Positions 17,087 through 26,925 of a stretch of DNA of 64,000 nt are shown here, in pieces. This DNA is from an uncultured Bacilli bacterium (GTDB lineage Bacteria; Bacillota_I; Bacilli_A; RF39; UBA660), in assembly GCA_934101425.1 (NCBI GenBank), contig CAKOQQ010000005.1:62001-126000 (forward strand), written 5' to 3'. Both the position numbers and the translations under genes were made by a program. How positions within the stretch are numbered: the first letter of the stretch is position 1; each line of letters starts with the position of its first letter. The notes under the pieces are model-generated. The model searched no databases and was not told the origin of the DNA. It was given only the letters and a program-made list of their open reading frames with translations.

Positions 17087-17614
17087 TTGAAACGTTCAGA
17101 TGTTATATTTAATAAAAATTGTATGGCAGTAGCTTTCTTAGAATTGCTAAATGAAAAAGATTTTAAATTAATAACGATTAGTGAAATAGCTAAAAAAGCT
17201 GGAGTATCTAGAATGGTTTATTATAGAAATTATACTTGTAAAGAAGATATATTAGCGGATCATCTAACTTATTTGATTGAAGAATACAAGAAATCAAGAG
17301 TTACTGAAGATTATAAAAAGTATGATAGAATTTTAAACGCCATGAATTTCTTTAAAAATGCTAAGGATTTTATTATAATAATAGAAAAATCTAATTTATC
17401 TATGATTATACAAGATAAGATAAATGAATATATGAAATCATTTTATCCTGAAATTAATTTCTATAGCATTGATAAATATAAGTTATATATATTTAGTGGT
17501 GCTATTTATAATGTGGCTAGAACATGGATTTTATCAGGACTCAAAGAAAGTCCTGAAGAAATTGCTAATATATTTGTTAGAACAATTTATGATAAAACAG
17601 TTCTTGATAAATAA
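17087..17614 (+). CDS. TetR-family transcriptional regulator
   Basis: 175 residues from a TTG at 17087, chosen because AGAGGTG lies 6 bases before it; the in-frame ATG at 17063 has no binding site and lies in the repeated operator half-site. The N-terminal helix-turn-helix is typical: ITISEIAKKAGVSRMVYYRNYTCKEDIL-like sequence at about 25-55. The C-terminal ligand region resembles TetR_C of DhaS-type or YbiH-like repressors but is not assignable. It is divergent from the acyl-CoA synthetase and haemolysin III genes and probably represses both them and itself, perhaps with an acyl-CoA or fatty acid as inducer (inference). Confidence 0.85.
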   Translation: MKRSDVIFNKNCMAVAFLELLNEKDFKLITISEIAKKAGVSRMVYYRNYTCKEDILADHLTYLIEEYKKSRVTEDYKKYDRILNAMNFFKNAKDFIIIIEKSNLSMIIQDKINEYMKSFYPEINFYSIDKYKLYIFSGAIYNVARTWILSGLKESPEEIANIFVRTIYDKTVLDK

Positions 17615-17640
17615 AAAACTTGGATTTCCAAGTTTTTTTT
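17613..17640. terminator. Bidirectional terminator between tetR and ftsZ
   Basis: Stem AACTTGGA / TCCAAGTT with TT between, six A before and eight T after; it can serve both convergent genes. Confidence 0.85.
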
Positions 17641-18691
17641 AGAAATTCCTTTTTCTTAAAAAGTCAGGAACATCATTATCATCATCATTATCTTCTAATC
17701 CTAACATATTATCATTTACATAAGAATGGTATAATGGTTCACTTTTATCTTCGAAACCTGTAGCAATTACTGTAACAATAATTTCGTCCTTTAAGTTTTC
17801 ATTGATTACTGCACCAAATATAGTATTTATATCTGTATTAGCAGATTGTCTTACTACTTCGGCAGCTTCTTCTACTTCAAATAATGTTAAGTTAGTACCG
17901 CCAGTTACATTTATAATAGCATCAGTAGCTCCATCTATACTAGTTTCAAGAAGTGGACTAGATACAGCTTGTTTAGCAGCTTCAGTTGCTCTTCCTTCTC
18001 CAACACCAATACCAATACCAATTAAAGCATTACCTCTATTTTCCATAACAGCTTTAACATCGGCAAAGTCTAGGTTAATTAATCCTGCTACAGCAATTAA
18101 GTCTGAAATAGATTGTACACCTCTTCTAAGTACATTATCTACTTCTTTAAATGATTCAACAAGTGGTGTTGTCTTATCAATAATTTCTCTTAAACGATCA
18201 TTTGGAATAACGATTAAAGTATCTACATGAGCTTTTAATTCATCAAGACCTTGAATAGCTTGATTCATTCTCTTTTTACCTTCAAAACTAAATGGTTTAG
18301 TTACAATACCAACTGTAAGCGCTCCCATATCTTGAGCTATGTTAGCAATAACTGGAGCAGCACCTGTACCAGTTCCTCCACCCATACCACAAGTTACGAA
18401 TACCATATCAGCACCTTCTAAAGCTTCTTCGATTTCCGCTTTACTTTCAAGTGCTGCTTCTTTACCTATTTGAGGGTTTGATCCAGCTCCAAGACCACTA
18501 GTAAGTTCTTTACCTATTTGAATTTTTTTAGAAGCTTTAGATTTATCTAATACTTGTAAATCTGTATTTGCAACTATAAATTCTACTCCTTTTAGTCCTG
18601 ATTCAATCATTCTATTGACAGCGTTATTACCACCGCCACCAACACCTATTACTTTAATCTTTGCTAATTGATCCATCTCTAATCCAAACAT
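17639..18691 (-). CDS. ftsZ: Cell-division GTPase FtsZ
   Basis: 350 residues. The tubulin signature GGGTGTG lies at 104-110, with [14 protein letters not shown] at the N-terminus and GTGAAPVIA after the loop. The acidic linker is very short, and the C-terminal tail [11 protein letters not shown] is the peptide that binds FtsA and other partners. FtsZ polymerises into the division ring. It follows ftsA by 11 bases, at the end of the leftward murG-murB-divIB-ftsA-ftsZ group. Confidence 0.97.
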   Translation of the reverse strand: MFGLEMDQLAKIKVIGVGGGGNNAVNRMIESGLKGVEFIVANTDLQVLDKSKASKKIQIGKELTSGLGAGSNPQIGKEAALESKAEIEEALEGADMVFVTCGMGGGTGTGAAPVIANIAQDMGALTVGIVTKPFSFEGKKRMNQAIQGLDELKAHVDTLIVIPNDRLREIIDKTTPLVESFKEVDNVLRRGVQSISDLIAVAGLINLDFADVKAVMENRGNALIGIGIGVGEGRATEAAKQAVSSPLLETSIDGATDAIINVTGGTNLTLFEVEEAAEVVRQSANTDINTIFGAVINENLKDEIIVTVIATGFEDKSEPLYHSYVNDNMLGLEDNDDDNDVPDFLRKRNF

Positions 18692-18702
18692 TATATTTCC
18701 TC

Positions 18703-19944
18703 CTATTCACCGAAAAAGTATCCAAAAACTTTTCCAAGCATTGATTCATTTGTCATTTGTTTATTCTTTTTTACTGATACTAATTCGTCTGCATCAGATT
18801 CACTAAACATAGAATATTTTTTTTCTCTTAGTTTTAGTTTAGTTATATAGTAAACAATATTTCCAACAGATGATGAATATTTATTATTTCTAATACCTAT
18901 CATTTTTAAATCTGTTATTCTAGCCATTTTAGTAAATACTTCATCGGCTAAATATTGTAAATCTTGTAAATTACTTGTTCCACCAGTTATTATTATATAC
19001 TGAAGTTCTTTATTTGTTAAGATATTTAACTCTTTTTTTGCTAATTTTAGTATTTCTTCTGTTCTTCTTTCTACAAGTTCAGAAATTTCAAATTGATTAA
19101 TTTTTATTTTTTCATCATATGTAGTATCTACTTCACATATCTCAGATACATTAGCATGTCTTTTATATGCAAGTGCAAACTTTTCTTTTAACTTTCTAGC
19201 ATTCTTTAAATCTACTTTATATACATATGAAATATCATTATCAATTGCACTACCACCTATAGCAATAATAGATGATTTAACGATTACAGCTTTATTATAA
19301 ATTGAAACAGTTGTTGTATCTGCACCAATATTTATAATTGCTCCAAGCTTACTTTCATTATCTTTATTCTTAAATGAGAACATATCACCTATAGAATTTA
19401 GACTTATATCAACTACTTCTATACCATTTGATTCTAATAATTTAAGTACTGAATAAACATTCTTTCTTGGTGTTGAAGCTATTATAGCTCTTACGCCAAG
19501 AACCTCACCTTTCATATTTATTGGTGAATTACTAGTTACTTTATCATCTACTTTAAAATCAATTGGTAATATAGCAACCGTTTCTTTTCCATTATTAACA
19601 TTTAATGTAGTTGCAGATATAACTTGTGAAATATCATTAGAAGTAATTATGTGTTCTTCATTATCAATTTTTATTTCACTTTTTACAAAATTAAAATCTG
19701 CAAAATAAGTTGGAACTGATACTAATGCTTTTTTTATTTTAACGCCTAACATTGATTCTATTTCATTTAAGGCTTCTTTAAGTGAAGCTGATGCTTCATT
19801 AACATTAGTAATAAGTCCTCTTTTAATTCCTTTTGATTTAGTTGATGTACATGCTAACACATTTAATCTACCAGAATATAATTCACATACAATTATTTTT
19901 ATAGTATCTGAACCAATATCTATACTCGTATATATATGTCTCAC
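18703..19944 (-). CDS. ftsA: Cell-division actin-like protein FtsA
   Basis: 413 residues of the actin/Hsp70 ATPase fold: [12 protein letters not shown] phosphate-1 at the start, [14 protein letters not shown] phosphate-2 at about 206-219, and [11 protein letters not shown] adenosine motif at about 318. The 1C insert is present. The C-terminal [14 protein letters not shown] is the amphipathic helix that tethers FtsZ to the membrane. Precedes ftsZ by 11 bases; a 144-base gap with a terminator separates it from divIB, so ftsA-ftsZ may have their own promoter. Confidence 0.95.
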   Translation of the reverse strand: MRHIYTSIDIGSDTIKIIVCELYSGRLNVLACTSTKSKGIKRGLITNVNEASASLKEALNEIESMLGVKIKKALVSVPTYFADFNFVKSEIKIDNEEHIITSNDISQVISATTLNVNNGKETVAILPIDFKVDDKVTSNSPINMKGEVLGVRAIIASTPRKNVYSVLKLLESNGIEVVDISLNSIGDMFSFKNKDNESKLGAIINIGADTTTVSIYNKAVIVKSSIIAIGGSAIDNDISYVYKVDLKNARKLKEKFALAYKRHANVSEICEVDTTYDEKIKINQFEISELVERRTEEILKLAKKELNILTNKELQYIIITGGTSNLQDLQYLADEVFTKMARITDLKMIGIRNNKYSSSVGNIVYYITKLKLREKKYSMFSESDADELVSVKKNKQMTNESMLGKVFGYFFGE

Positions 19945-19983
19945 ATAATCACCTACAATCTATAAGTATTATACTATAAAAGG

Positions 19984-20020
19984 AAAAAAAAGAAAAGTAT
20001 TTTATCACTTTTCTTTTTTT
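19984..20020. terminator. Terminator between divIB and ftsA
   Basis: Stem GAAAAGT / ACTTTTC (19992-20013) flanked by long A and T runs, so it can act in either direction; it most likely ends the divIB transcript. Confidence 0.6.
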
Positions 20021-20088
20021 ATAATATTAAATAAAATATTTTTTATTTATAACTTTATCTTTTAAAAGATGATATCCTAGCTAGTTTA

Positions 20089-20760
20089 CTATTTATAAGA
20101 TTCCAAATAATTACCATAGTCTAAATTAAGTATTCCCTTTTTACCATCAAATTTTTTAAGCATTGCTGGATATGAATTTAATTTTTTAAAACTATTTCCT
20201 GTTAAAGTTAAATATACATAATTACCATCATTCATAGTTAATAAAAATTTATATTCATCTCCATCTTTAGGATCATACTCTATTTCTGATATTCTTTCTA
20301 ATATATCAATATCTAACATATTCATAGATTTAATAAAATTATCTATTATAGTATCTGGTATATAGTTTAAAAGTGTTGGTACATGATATATATTATCAGT
20401 TTCTGCTTTATCACTAAGGACTGTTTTATTAGTATTTTTGTTATAGTATAATGGCCTATTTTCTTTTACTTCTATATATACTTTTCTAAATTTTTTAGTT
20501 ACTTTAGCGTCTAATATATATATACTATTTTCTAAATTAGAACTTATCTTTTTACTACTATTTTTTAGGTTACTAGGGTAATCTTCTAGTCCTGCTAAAC
20601 TAATTATTTCATAGTCTTTTAAATAATAATTACCACTTATATATATATTAGTTATTCTTCTATCTAATATATAATTTACTAAATAAAAAAGAAGATATAA
20701 CAGTAATAATATTATAAGTATTCCAGTAAATCTGATTCTTACCTTTTTCTTCTTTTTCAT
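20089..20760 (-). CDS. ftsQ: Cell-division protein DivIB/FtsQ
   Basis: 223 residues: short basic cytoplasmic tail, one membrane helix at about 11-31, then an extracellular POTRA domain beginning ITNIYISGNYYLKDYEI and a beta domain. It belongs to the FtsQ-FtsB-FtsL complex that controls septal peptidoglycan synthesis. Position after murB and before ftsA agrees with the division and wall cluster. It is slightly shorter than B. subtilis DivIB (263). Confidence 0.85.
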   Translation of the reverse strand: MKKKKKVRIRFTGILIILLLLYLLFYLVNYILDRRITNIYISGNYYLKDYEIISLAGLEDYPSNLKNSSKKISSNLENSIYILDAKVTKKFRKVYIEVKENRPLYYNKNTNKTVLSDKAETDNIYHVPTLLNYIPDTIIDNFIKSMNMLDIDILERISEIEYDPKDGDEYKFLLTMNDGNYVYLTLTGNSFKKLNSYPAMLKKFDGKKGILNLDYGNYLESYK

Positions 20761-20767
20761 ATCTCAC

Positions 20768-21661
20768 CTATTCTACAAATTCTTGTTCAACTTTTAAATC
20801 AACATTATATTCTTCTTTTACTTTTTCTTTTATTTCCAAAATTAGAGCTTTTATATCGTCACCACTAGCGTTACCAACGTTTACTATGAAGTTAGCGTGT
20901 TTTAAACTAACCATAGCATCACCTTTTCTTTTACCTTTATAACCAATATCTTCTATTAGTTTTCCAGCGTACATTCCTTCTGGGTTTCTAAATACGCTTC
21001 CTGCTGATGGATATTCAAGTGGTTGACTTTGAATTCTTCTTTCTTTTCTATCTCTTATTACTTCTAGTATAGTCTCTTTTTTACCATGTCTTAATAATAA
21101 TGTTGCTTCTAGGCAAACATAATCTCTATTTTTTTGTAAAAAAGAAGATCTATAATGGAAATCCATTTCTTTATTAGTTAAAGTCTTTATTTCATAACTA
21201 GGAGTAAGAACTTTTACCTTTTGAACAAAGTATCCCATATCACTATTATAAGCTCCTGCATTCATGAATACTGCTCCACCTATTGTACCAGGTATACCTG
21301 ATGCAAATTCAAGTCCAGTAAGTGATAGATTAGCAGTTTTAATAGCTAGTTTAATTAAATTATACCCAGCACCTACTACTATTTTATTACCTGTTATTTC
21401 AAGTTTATCTAATTTATCTAACTTAATAAGTACACCATCATATAATGAATCACTAAATATTAAATTAGAGCCATTACCTAATATTTTATGTTTAATATTA
21501 TTTTCTTTTAAATATTTTAAAAGTACTATTAGTTTATCAACATCTTTTGGAATAACTAGGCATGTAGCTATACCACCAGCATGATAAGTAGTATACTTTT
21601 TAATATTAACATTAGTAAGTACTTCTCCTACTTTCAATTTTTTAATTTCTTTTATATCCAT
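20768..21661 (-). CDS. murB: UDP-N-acetylenolpyruvoylglucosamine reductase MurB
   Basis: 297 residues. FAD-binding motifs are KYTTYHAGG near the start, LGNGSNLIFSD, and GLEFASGIPGTIGGAVFMNAGAY; the catalytic Ser is in QPLEYPSAGSVFRNP and the Glu in KVEQEFVE at the end. It reduces enolpyruvyl-UDP-GlcNAc to UDP-MurNAc in peptidoglycan synthesis. The residues before SAGS show the type IIb MurB of Firmicutes. It starts 1 base after the murG stop, so the genes are coupled. Confidence 0.95.
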   Translation of the reverse strand: MDIKEIKKLKVGEVLTNVNIKKYTTYHAGGIATCLVIPKDVDKLIVLLKYLKENNIKHKILGNGSNLIFSDSLYDGVLIKLDKLDKLEITGNKIVVGAGYNLIKLAIKTANLSLTGLEFASGIPGTIGGAVFMNAGAYNSDMGYFVQKVKVLTPSYEIKTLTNKEMDFHYRSSFLQKNRDYVCLEATLLLRHGKKETILEVIRDRKERRIQSQPLEYPSAGSVFRNPEGMYAGKLIEDIGYKGKRKGDAMVSLKHANFIVNVGNASGDDIKALILEIKEKVKEEYNVDLKVEQEFVE

Positions 21662-21662
21662 A

Positions 21663-22736
21663 TTATTTCCTATCTACTAACTTTTTAATGTTATTATAAA
21701 TTTTGTCTCCACTATTACTTATAAATAGTTTTTTTAAATTATTTTTATATATATCACTATTTTCAAGCATCTCATCTATTTTCCTTACTAATATATCACC
21801 ATTTAAATCTTTTTCTTCTATTAACATAGCGGACCCACGATTAACTAAATCCATAGCATTTTTATATTGATGATTATTAGCTACATAAGGGCTTGGTATA
21901 AGTATACTAGGAGTATTAAGTGCTATTATTTCACTTAAAGTAGATGCACCAGCTCTTGATACTATAACATCAGTCTTTTTTAAAACTCTTGTCATTTTAT
22001 CTATATAAGGTACTACATGTACATTACTTGGAAATTCATTTTTAGATACTTCTTCATAATCTTTTTTACCAGTTACAAATAATATTTCATAATCTTTCTT
22101 ATTAAATAAACCCATTGTCTTTACTAAGAAATCATTAATTTTGGATGCTCCTAAAGATCCCATTACTATTAGTACTAATTTTTTACTAGGATCTAAATTA
22201 AAATCTCTTTTATCAATTGCTAGAGCGTTTAATGCATCAGTACTGCATGGATTACCAGTAAATACTGTTTTATATTCATCAAAATATTTTATTGAAGAAG
22301 AAAAAGATACCATAATTAAATCTGCTCTTTTAGCTAAAAATTCGTTAGAAGCTCCAGGTACGCTATTTTGTTCATGAATAACAGTTTTATATCCAAGTTT
22401 ATTAGCGGCTAATATAACAGGTACGGTTACATATCCACCAACACCTATTACAACATCTGGATTAAATTCTTTTATAATCTTTTTACATTTTCTATAACTT
22501 TTAAATAAGCAATTAATTGTTTTAAAATTTTTTAATATATTTTTTCTATTAAAACCATATATTTCAATACTTTGAAATGGAATATTATTTTTAGGTACTA
22601 TTTCTTTCTCCATTCTATTATGAGTACCTATATATAAGAATTCGCTATCAGGTTCCATACTTTTTATTTTGTTTATTATTGCAAGTGCAGGATAAATATG
22701 CCCGCCTGTACCACCAGCACTTATGATTACTTTCAT
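21663..22736 (-). CDS. murG: Lipid II synthase MurG
   Basis: 357 residues, GT-B glycosyltransferase. The N-terminal GGTGGHIYPALAI binds the lipid substrate, GVGGYVTVP follows at about 98-106, and the C-terminal half has the UDP-GlcNAc motif SRAGASTLSEI and ILIPSPYVANNHQ. It transfers GlcNAc to lipid I at the inner membrane face. First gene of the leftward wall and division group. Confidence 0.96.
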   Translation of the reverse strand: MKVIISAGGTGGHIYPALAIINKIKSMEPDSEFLYIGTHNRMEKEIVPKNNIPFQSIEIYGFNRKNILKNFKTINCLFKSYRKCKKIIKEFNPDVVIGVGGYVTVPVILAANKLGYKTVIHEQNSVPGASNEFLAKRADLIMVSFSSSIKYFDEYKTVFTGNPCSTDALNALAIDKRDFNLDPSKKLVLIVMGSLGASKINDFLVKTMGLFNKKDYEILFVTGKKDYEEVSKNEFPSNVHVVPYIDKMTRVLKKTDVIVSRAGASTLSEIIALNTPSILIPSPYVANNHQYKNAMDLVNRGSAMLIEEKDLNGDILVRKIDEMLENSDIYKNNLKKLFISNSGDKIYNNIKKLVDRK

Positions 22737-22783
22737 CTAATCACTCCTATCATCATTATACCATAATTATATTCTTATACAAT

Positions 22784-22810
22784 TAAAAAAAGACACTTTT
22801 GTGTCTTTTA
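22784..22810 (-). terminator. Terminator of uppP
   Basis: Stem AAAGACAC / GTGTCTTT with TTTT loop; on the minus strand a run of T follows. It overlaps the uppP stop codon and separates it from murG. Confidence 0.8.
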
Positions 22811-23620
22811 TAAGAATAGAATTACTAATGTGCCAACTATTGCACAATAGATTGAAAAGTAAATAAGTTTACCTTCCTTTACAATTTTACTAAACCATTT
22901 TACAGTAAGTAATGTAAAGATAAATGCCATAATAGTACCAACTATATAGTAGATAAGTAACGTATTAGTTATAGTACTATCAAGTAAATCTTTTACTCCA
23001 AGAATCATCGTTGCACAAGAAATTGGTATATAAAGCATAAAGGAAAATTTAAATGCTTCTTCTCTTTTTAAATCTCTAAACATACCACCAATAAGTGTTG
23101 CACCACTTCTACTAATACCAGGAATAAGTGCTACTACTTGAAATAGTCCAACTATAATAGCATCTTTAAGATTCATTGTATCACTTGTTTTTTTACCATT
23201 AAATTTTCTAACTATAAATAAGAATATAGCTGTTATTATAAGCATAACACCAAGGAATTTAATATTTTCTTCTAACATATCAAATATACCTAGTTTACTT
23301 ACAATAAGTCCCATAATACCAGCCGGTATGGTTGCAATTACTATATACATACAATAATTAAAATCAGACTTATATTTATTATCTTTTGTTTTTAAATATG
23401 TAAAAAATGATTTAATAAGTTTAATTATATCTTTTCTAAACATTATTAAAATGGCAATTAAACTACCAAAATTTGATATGATAGCAAATAATGATGTATC
23501 AATATCTATAGTCATTTTTTTCTCTAATAATGTTTTAAAAATATAAATGTGTCCACTTGATGAAACCGGTATTGGTTCAAGTAATCCTTGTATAATTCCA
23601 AGTATAATTGCTACTAACAT
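22808..23620 (-). CDS. uppP: Undecaprenyl-diphosphatase UppP (BacA)
   Basis: 270 residues, about eight membrane helices. Family motifs are GLLEPIPVSSSGH at about 12-24 (EFLPISSSGH in most members) and PGISRSGAT at about 160-168. It recycles undecaprenyl pyrophosphate to the monophosphate carrier for wall synthesis, and also gives bacitracin tolerance. It stands alone between terminators, next to murG and the ABC exporter. Confidence 0.93.
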   Translation of the reverse strand: MLVAIILGIIQGLLEPIPVSSSGHIYIFKTLLEKKMTIDIDTSLFAIISNFGSLIAILIMFRKDIIKLIKSFFTYLKTKDNKYKSDFNYCMYIVIATIPAGIMGLIVSKLGIFDMLEENIKFLGVMLIITAIFLFIVRKFNGKKTSDTMNLKDAIIVGLFQVVALIPGISRSGATLIGGMFRDLKREEAFKFSFMLYIPISCATMILGVKDLLDSTITNTLLIYYIVGTIMAFIFTLLTVKWFSKIVKEGKLIYFSIYCAIVGTLVILFL

Positions 23621-23669
23621 AATATCACCTAATAAATTATATCATATATTTAATAGTATATTCTAAAAA

Positions 23670-26165
23670 TTAAATATTTTCTTCTCTAATAGTGTCAATA
23701 ATGTTTTCATTTTTTATTTTTCTGGATGAATATCTCATTGTAATTGCCACTATAATAAATACACCAATTACAGCTATTAAAATAGCTTTATAAGGTATAA
23801 TTATATGTTCTATACTAGAATAATCACTAACTTGTTTATGTATTAAATAAGTTACTAGAAGTGACATTGGAATTGCATATAATAATGATTTTAATCCGTA
23901 TATGATACTTTCATATCTAAGCATTTTATTAAATCCTTTTGGAGTAAGACCTATACTTCTTAATACTGCAAATTCTTTTCTTCTTAAATTAATGCTTGTA
24001 TTAATCGTATTAAATACACTAGTAACACCAATTAAAGTTACTAGGGCTATAAAACCATAAACTAATATTTTAATTACTATTATAAGATTGTTCATCATTT
24101 GATATTCTTTACTTATATTATAACTGCTCATACTAGTAGTATTATTTTTTAATAATTCTTCTATTAGTGAATCTAATTCTTTTACATCATTACTCTTAAG
24201 AACAACTTCATAAGATTCATACGTATCAGTTATATGTTCTAGGTAATAACTTCTAGGCATAATAATTGTTATTCCTAAATTATTATACATATCTCTAATA
24301 CCTATATATTCTTTATCTGAAATGTAATAATCTTTTAAAGTATATATACATGAATTAGCATCTTCCATTTTGCATATTGGAATTTCTTCATGAGAATTAT
24401 TAAACATATTCATTTGATAACTTTTACGAGTTCTCTCTTTATAAATAAAGCCCTTAGCTTTATCAAATAATACTGGTTTCATCGTATTACCTATACCTTT
24501 TATATAATCTTTAAATGTTTCATCATCAAATACTATTAGGTTTATATACTCATTATTATCTGCGTAATACATTTTATTTTCTTTTAAGAATTTTATATAT
24601 TTATCGTTATAAAGATTCATTTCACTTACTTTATATTTAGATAAATAAGTTTCACTTCTCATAATAGCATATTCATCTACATATTTACTATTTATTACTT
24701 TATTTATAATATTTTTATCTTTAGTTAAACTTGCATTATTTAGTACAATATCAAAGCTTGGCATAGCTAAATCATTATCCATACTACTCATTGCATAATT
24801 CATATAACTACTAAATGATATAAATAATACAATACTTATAAATAAAGATATGATTGTTATTCTATATTTTTTCTTATTTCTTTTTATATTTTTAAGGGCA
24901 AGTTCGCCTTCTATACCAAATAATTTTCTAGTTAATTTACTAGTTTTTACTTTTCTACCTTTAATTTTAATATCATCATTTAATCTAATTGCTTCAATTG
25001 GAGATATTCTTGATGCTCTAATTGCCGGTATAAATGCACTTATAATGATAGTTATAATCATAAATATAATAGGTACTATTATAAATATTGGATATGTTAC
25101 TAATTTAAATGCTGTATTTGGAAGATCTTTTAAAAGTATATTCATAGAAGCTACCACAGCACCAATACCTATATACGCTGACAATATACCAAGAGGTATA
25201 CCAATTATTCCTACTATAAATGATTCAAATAATACGGTTTTTCTAAGTTGTTTTCTAGTTGCACCAATCGATGCAAAAAGTCCAAATTGTTTTTTTCTTT
25301 CCATTACTGATATAGCAAATGAATTATATATTACAATAATACAACCTACTGATACCAATAACAGCATAATAACCAATAAACCTACTATACTTCTCATGAT
25401 ATTACCATATTTACTAACTCCATATAATGATAATAAGCTAGTATTCAAATCATATTCTCCAACTGAAAAGTTTTTAGCTATTTTTTCGGTTAATTCAATA
25501 GTTTTTTTAGGATTTTTATATATTATGTATAACATTTGATTATCTAGTTTTTCTTTATATGTAAAGACATTAAATCCTACTTCACTGTAACTTTCATATA
25601 CATCTTTTTTTATAATTCCAACTACTGTATATTCTTTAGTAAAGTAATCTTTAATTATTTCTCCTTTACTATAATAATTAGAATTATTTACTTGTCCATC
25701 TAAATACCTATTACCAATATTTAAAGTTATTTTGTCTCCTACTTTTAAATCGGTTTTACTATCTTCAGGAATAACTATTTCACTATCACTTTTAGGCATA
25801 GATCCACTAACTAATTCTAAATGATTTAAATAATCTTTATTAGCATAAAATACTGAAAAATATCTTTTAAAATCATCATTAGTATCTATTTTACTATACC
25901 CAATAAATTCTTTTGCATATGTTTTTTCTATATTATTATTTTTAATAATAGTATTATAATTATTAGAAGATACATTTAATAGTTTAGCATGATAATCTCC
26001 GGATGTTGCAATTGCTTCATCAATCATAACTTCTCTAAATGTAGATAATAGAAGACCGATTCCTACCATAAGAGCAGTTGAAAGTATTACACCAACAATT
26101 GTAACAATAGTTCTTTTTTTATTCATTTTAAGGTGCTTAATAGTTAATTTATTTAATATATTCAT
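23670..26165 (-). CDS. ABC transporter permease with two FtsX domains
   Basis: 831 residues. Helix 1 at about 20-40, a large extracellular domain to about 260, an FtsX block of three helices with the conserved FGLFASIGATRKQLR loop, a second N-terminal-like helix at about 420-440, another extracellular domain, and a second FtsX block with FAVLRSIGLTPKGFNK. This is the MacB/Vex-like layout of permeases that move peptides or lipids, or sense cell-wall stress. Its start overlaps the ATPase stop by one base. A two-component system is directly upstream. Confidence 0.9.
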   Translation of the reverse strand: MNILNKLTIKHLKMNKKRTIVTIVGVILSTALMVGIGLLLSTFREVMIDEAIATSGDYHAKLLNVSSNNYNTIIKNNNIEKTYAKEFIGYSKIDTNDDFKRYFSVFYANKDYLNHLELVSGSMPKSDSEIVIPEDSKTDLKVGDKITLNIGNRYLDGQVNNSNYYSKGEIIKDYFTKEYTVVGIIKKDVYESYSEVGFNVFTYKEKLDNQMLYIIYKNPKKTIELTEKIAKNFSVGEYDLNTSLLSLYGVSKYGNIMRSIVGLLVIMLLLVSVGCIIVIYNSFAISVMERKKQFGLFASIGATRKQLRKTVLFESFIVGIIGIPLGILSAYIGIGAVVASMNILLKDLPNTAFKLVTYPIFIIVPIIFMIITIIISAFIPAIRASRISPIEAIRLNDDIKIKGRKVKTSKLTRKLFGIEGELALKNIKRNKKKYRITIISLFISIVLFISFSSYMNYAMSSMDNDLAMPSFDIVLNNASLTKDKNIINKVINSKYVDEYAIMRSETYLSKYKVSEMNLYNDKYIKFLKENKMYYADNNEYINLIVFDDETFKDYIKGIGNTMKPVLFDKAKGFIYKERTRKSYQMNMFNNSHEEIPICKMEDANSCIYTLKDYYISDKEYIGIRDMYNNLGITIIMPRSYYLEHITDTYESYEVVLKSNDVKELDSLIEELLKNNTTSMSSYNISKEYQMMNNLIIVIKILVYGFIALVTLIGVTSVFNTINTSINLRRKEFAVLRSIGLTPKGFNKMLRYESIIYGLKSLLYAIPMSLLVTYLIHKQVSDYSSIEHIIIPYKAILIAVIGVFIIVAITMRYSSRKIKNENIIDTIREENI

Positions 26166-26845
26166 TATTTCACCTTTTCATCACTAACTATTTTTCCATC
26201 TTCTATTGTTATAATTCTATCCGCATTAAGAGCTAACTTATGATCATGTGTAATCATTATAATAGTTTGTTTATACTTTTGATTAGATAATTTTAATAAT
26301 TCAATAATATCATTACTTGCTTTACTATCTAGGTTTCCCGTAGGTTCATCTGCAAGTAACAAAGCTGGACGATTCATTAGTGCTCTACCTATTGATACTC
26401 TTTGTTGTTGACCACCTGATAATTCATTTGGTAAATGTTTAACTCTACTTTTTAACCCTAATGTTTCAATTATTTCTTTTAAATATTTTTCATCTGGTTT
26501 TCTAGAATCTAATAATATTGGTAATGTTATATTTTCTTCTACATTAAGAATCGGAATTAAATTGTAAAATTGATAAATTAATCCTACTTGTCTTCTTCTA
26601 AATATAGCTAAATTATTTTCATTTAGTTTATAAATATTTTCACCATCAATTATTATTTCTCCACTAGTTGGTTTATCTACACCGCCAAGTAAATGCATAA
26701 GTGTAGATTTACCACTACCACTTGATCCTACTATTGCAACAAATTCACCTTTTTCAACTGAAAAAGATACATTGTCTAAAGCTTTTACTAAAGTATTTCC
26801 CTTACCATAGTTTTTACATAAATTCTTTACTTTTAATATTTCCAT
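26165..26845 (-). CDS. ABC transporter ATPase, MacB/LolD-like
   Basis: 226 residues from the ATG at 26845; the in-frame GTG at 26857 is inside the GGGAGGA binding site. Walker A GSSGSGKST, Q-loop YQFYNLIPIL, signature LSGGQQQR and Walker B LLADEPTGNLDS are all intact. It drives the FtsX-domain permease encoded next. The promoter region before it carries four 11-bp direct repeats, probably bound by the neighbouring response regulator. Confidence 0.94.
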   Translation of the reverse strand: MEILKVKNLCKNYGKGNTLVKALDNVSFSVEKGEFVAIVGSSGSGKSTLMHLLGGVDKPTSGEIIIDGENIYKLNENNLAIFRRRQVGLIYQFYNLIPILNVEENITLPILLDSRKPDEKYLKEIIETLGLKSRVKHLPNELSGGQQQRVSIGRALMNRPALLLADEPTGNLDSKASNDIIELLKLSNQKYKQTIIMITHDHKLALNADRIITIEDGKIVSDEKVK

Positions 26846-26863
26846 AATTCCTCCCACAATTAA

Positions 26864-26925
26864 ATTATATTATATTAATTGTTACAATATAGTGACAATT
26901 TTATTACAATTTTGTCACATATTAA
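26864..26925 (-). promoter_or_regulatory. ABC operon promoter with 11-bp direct repeats (OmpR/PhoB-type)
   Basis: On the plus strand four units in 11-bp register: TTACAATATAG (26882), TGACAATTTTA (26893), TTACAATTTTG (26904) and a partial TCACATATTAA (26915). On the minus strand TATAAT lies at 26874-26869, 7 bases from the repeats, so the repeats occupy the -35 region, as expected for an activator-dependent promoter of OmpR-family regulators. Confidence 0.65.

Noticed and set aside
17802..18230. Long plus-strand frame of 142 codons antisense to ftsZ
   Set aside because: Shadow of the conserved ftsZ coding sequence; no start signal and no family resemblance.
24850..25539. 229-codon plus-strand frame antisense to the FtsX permease
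   Set aside because: Hydrophobic shadow of the membrane-protein coding strand; no ribosome binding site or promoter.
26879..26925. The exporter promoter repeats as a CRISPR-like array
   Set aside because: Units are 11 bp without spacers and sit at a promoter; they are regulator sites. No CRISPR array or cas gene was seen anywhere in the window.
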